DNA of 64,000 nucleotides from Neurospora intermedia (lineage: Eukaryota; Ascomycota; Sordariomycetes; Sordariales; Sordariaceae), in contig BTPP01000003.1 of the NCBI GenBank assembly GCA_037102815.1, forward strand, positions 5,890,001 to 5,954,000, written 5' to 3'. The notes under the pieces are model-generated. The model made no database searches, had not been told where the DNA came from, and saw nothing but the letters and a program-made list of their open reading frames with translations. Numbering within the stretch: the first letter of the stretch is position 1; each line of letters begins with the position of its first letter. Below are positions 63,186 to 64,000 of this stretch, piece after piece. The translations under genes were made by a program, and so were the position numbers.

Positions 63186-64000
63186 ACTAGAGGAGGTCTG
63201 TCTGTCTGTCTGTCTAAATCTGAGAAGAAAGAGGAGGGATATGAAGAGAAAAGAAGGAGCTGGAGTTGGCTTTAGCGAAGAGCAGTTGGATAGATCGGGG
63301 TATTTTCGGGTTCACCGGGAGACAAAAAGACGGAGGAAGGATACTGGTTCCCTTCCTCTCTCGCATCGATCTACTACTACTACAAACATGTTGTACAGCA
63401 TACTTACTTATTCTTTGGTTATTCGGTCTGTACACACCTACGCTGCGGATACCCCAAACGCGTCCTTGTTGTTCGCATTTTGGAAGTACGGAACGGATGC
63501 AATTCATGGCCCCTTTTCTTGTCCTTTGGCCGTTCTCGTCTGCTGCTTGCTTTCTTCATCGTTGCTGGGTACACCTGTTGGACAGATCGACATCGGTCCC
63601 CTGAAAATCACCGCTAACAAGCCCATCTCCAGCAACAGTCGCGCAACACAAAGGTCAGTCCGTGTCCCCTTCTTCTCACCATATCATTATTTTTCTGATT
63701 GATACTGATCACTATAGCAGTACTAGGTAGTAGGTAGTAGGCATTACTAGCATGCCCACAACGGGGCTCTGGTACTATAGGTCTGGTCGCATTGTAGGTG
63801 CCCTTTTCATCGTCGTCATTCAGGGGTCCGTTATCCGTTGTCCATCTCTCGTCCCAACCAAGAATTCAGTTCAAGTATTCGTTCCGTCCAAAGAAGAAGA
63901 GACATCCATTCTAATCCCAACGCCAAAGGTTATCCAAAAACAAAACAAAAGAAAAGAAAAACAAAGAAAAGAAAGCCAAGCAAGTACTTGTTGGTAACAC
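63186..64000. other. 3' flank of the coactosin gene to window end
   Basis: No coding sequence is supported. A (GTCT)5 run is at 63196-63215, and the remainder is T-rich with short frames lacking any domain. The ORF from 63034 to 63702 overlaps the coactosin gene in another frame and is not a gene. Confidence 0.5.

Noticed and set aside
1-64000. Dispersed 5S rRNA gene, further tRNA genes, transposons, RIP blocks or CRISPR arrays
   Set aside because: Reading for 5S internal-control sequence, T-arm GGTTCGA-like motifs, terminal repeats and A/T-skewed repeats gave only the tRNA-Lys. CRISPR is not expected in a fungal nuclear genome, and the 63-bp pair is too small an array.

Overview
This window is nuclear DNA from a filamentous ascomycete. 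It is most likely a Sordariomycete close to Neurospora or Sordaria. The evidence is the short introns (about 55-200 bp, GTRNGT...CTRAC...YAG), C/G-biased third codon positions, kilobase-scale intergenic gaps, and a three-exon gene encoding mitochondrial ribosomal protein S16 of the length I recall for Neurospora CYT-21. I rebuilt exon structures by hand from reading frame, splice sites and protein-family continuity. No alignment was run.

Left third (1-27.5 kb), mostly housekeeping. In order: a dynactin p22/p24-type subunit (RO10-like, +), the osmosensor Sho1 (+), DASH kinetochore subunit Spc19 (+), an unrecognised Gln/His/Pro-rich protein (+), and a gene-poor stretch of about 5 kb. Next come a 66-residue Cys-rich protein ending in a CaaX box (+), NAD(P)H-hydrate epimerase (-, 7 exons), mitochondrial S16 (+), an intron-bearing tRNA-Lys(CTT) (-), a membrane-anchored Crh-type GH16 enzyme (-), and an unrecognised coiled-coil protein with internal repeats (-).

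Middle (27.5-53 kb). A 1366-residue tricalbin/Mug190-like SMP/C2 lipid-transfer protein is followed by a compact set that resembles a small metabolic gene cluster. It holds a Zn2Cys6 transcription factor, a P450, a divergently transcribed cytochrome b5-b5 reductase fusion, a 3-hydroxyacyl-CoA dehydrogenase fused to a YWTD beta-propeller, a short-chain dehydrogenase and a PDR-type ABC transporter. No PKS, NRPS or terpene synthase backbone gene is present. A catabolic or detoxification role (hydroxylate, oxidise, export) is more plausible than polyketide or peptide synthesis. This is inference from content and order.

Right third (53-64 kb). A gene-poor 4 kb gap is followed by a bZIP factor with an AT-hook (-), a membrane-anchored GH3 beta-glucosidase (-) and a coactosin-like ADF-H actin-binding protein (+).

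The most unexpected non-coding signal is the octamer TAGAGGTA/TACCTCTA. I count 21 exact copies, where about 2 are expected by chance in 64 kb, and 20 of them lie outside coding exons. I see no intact transposon, no rRNA gene and no obvious RIP-degraded block.
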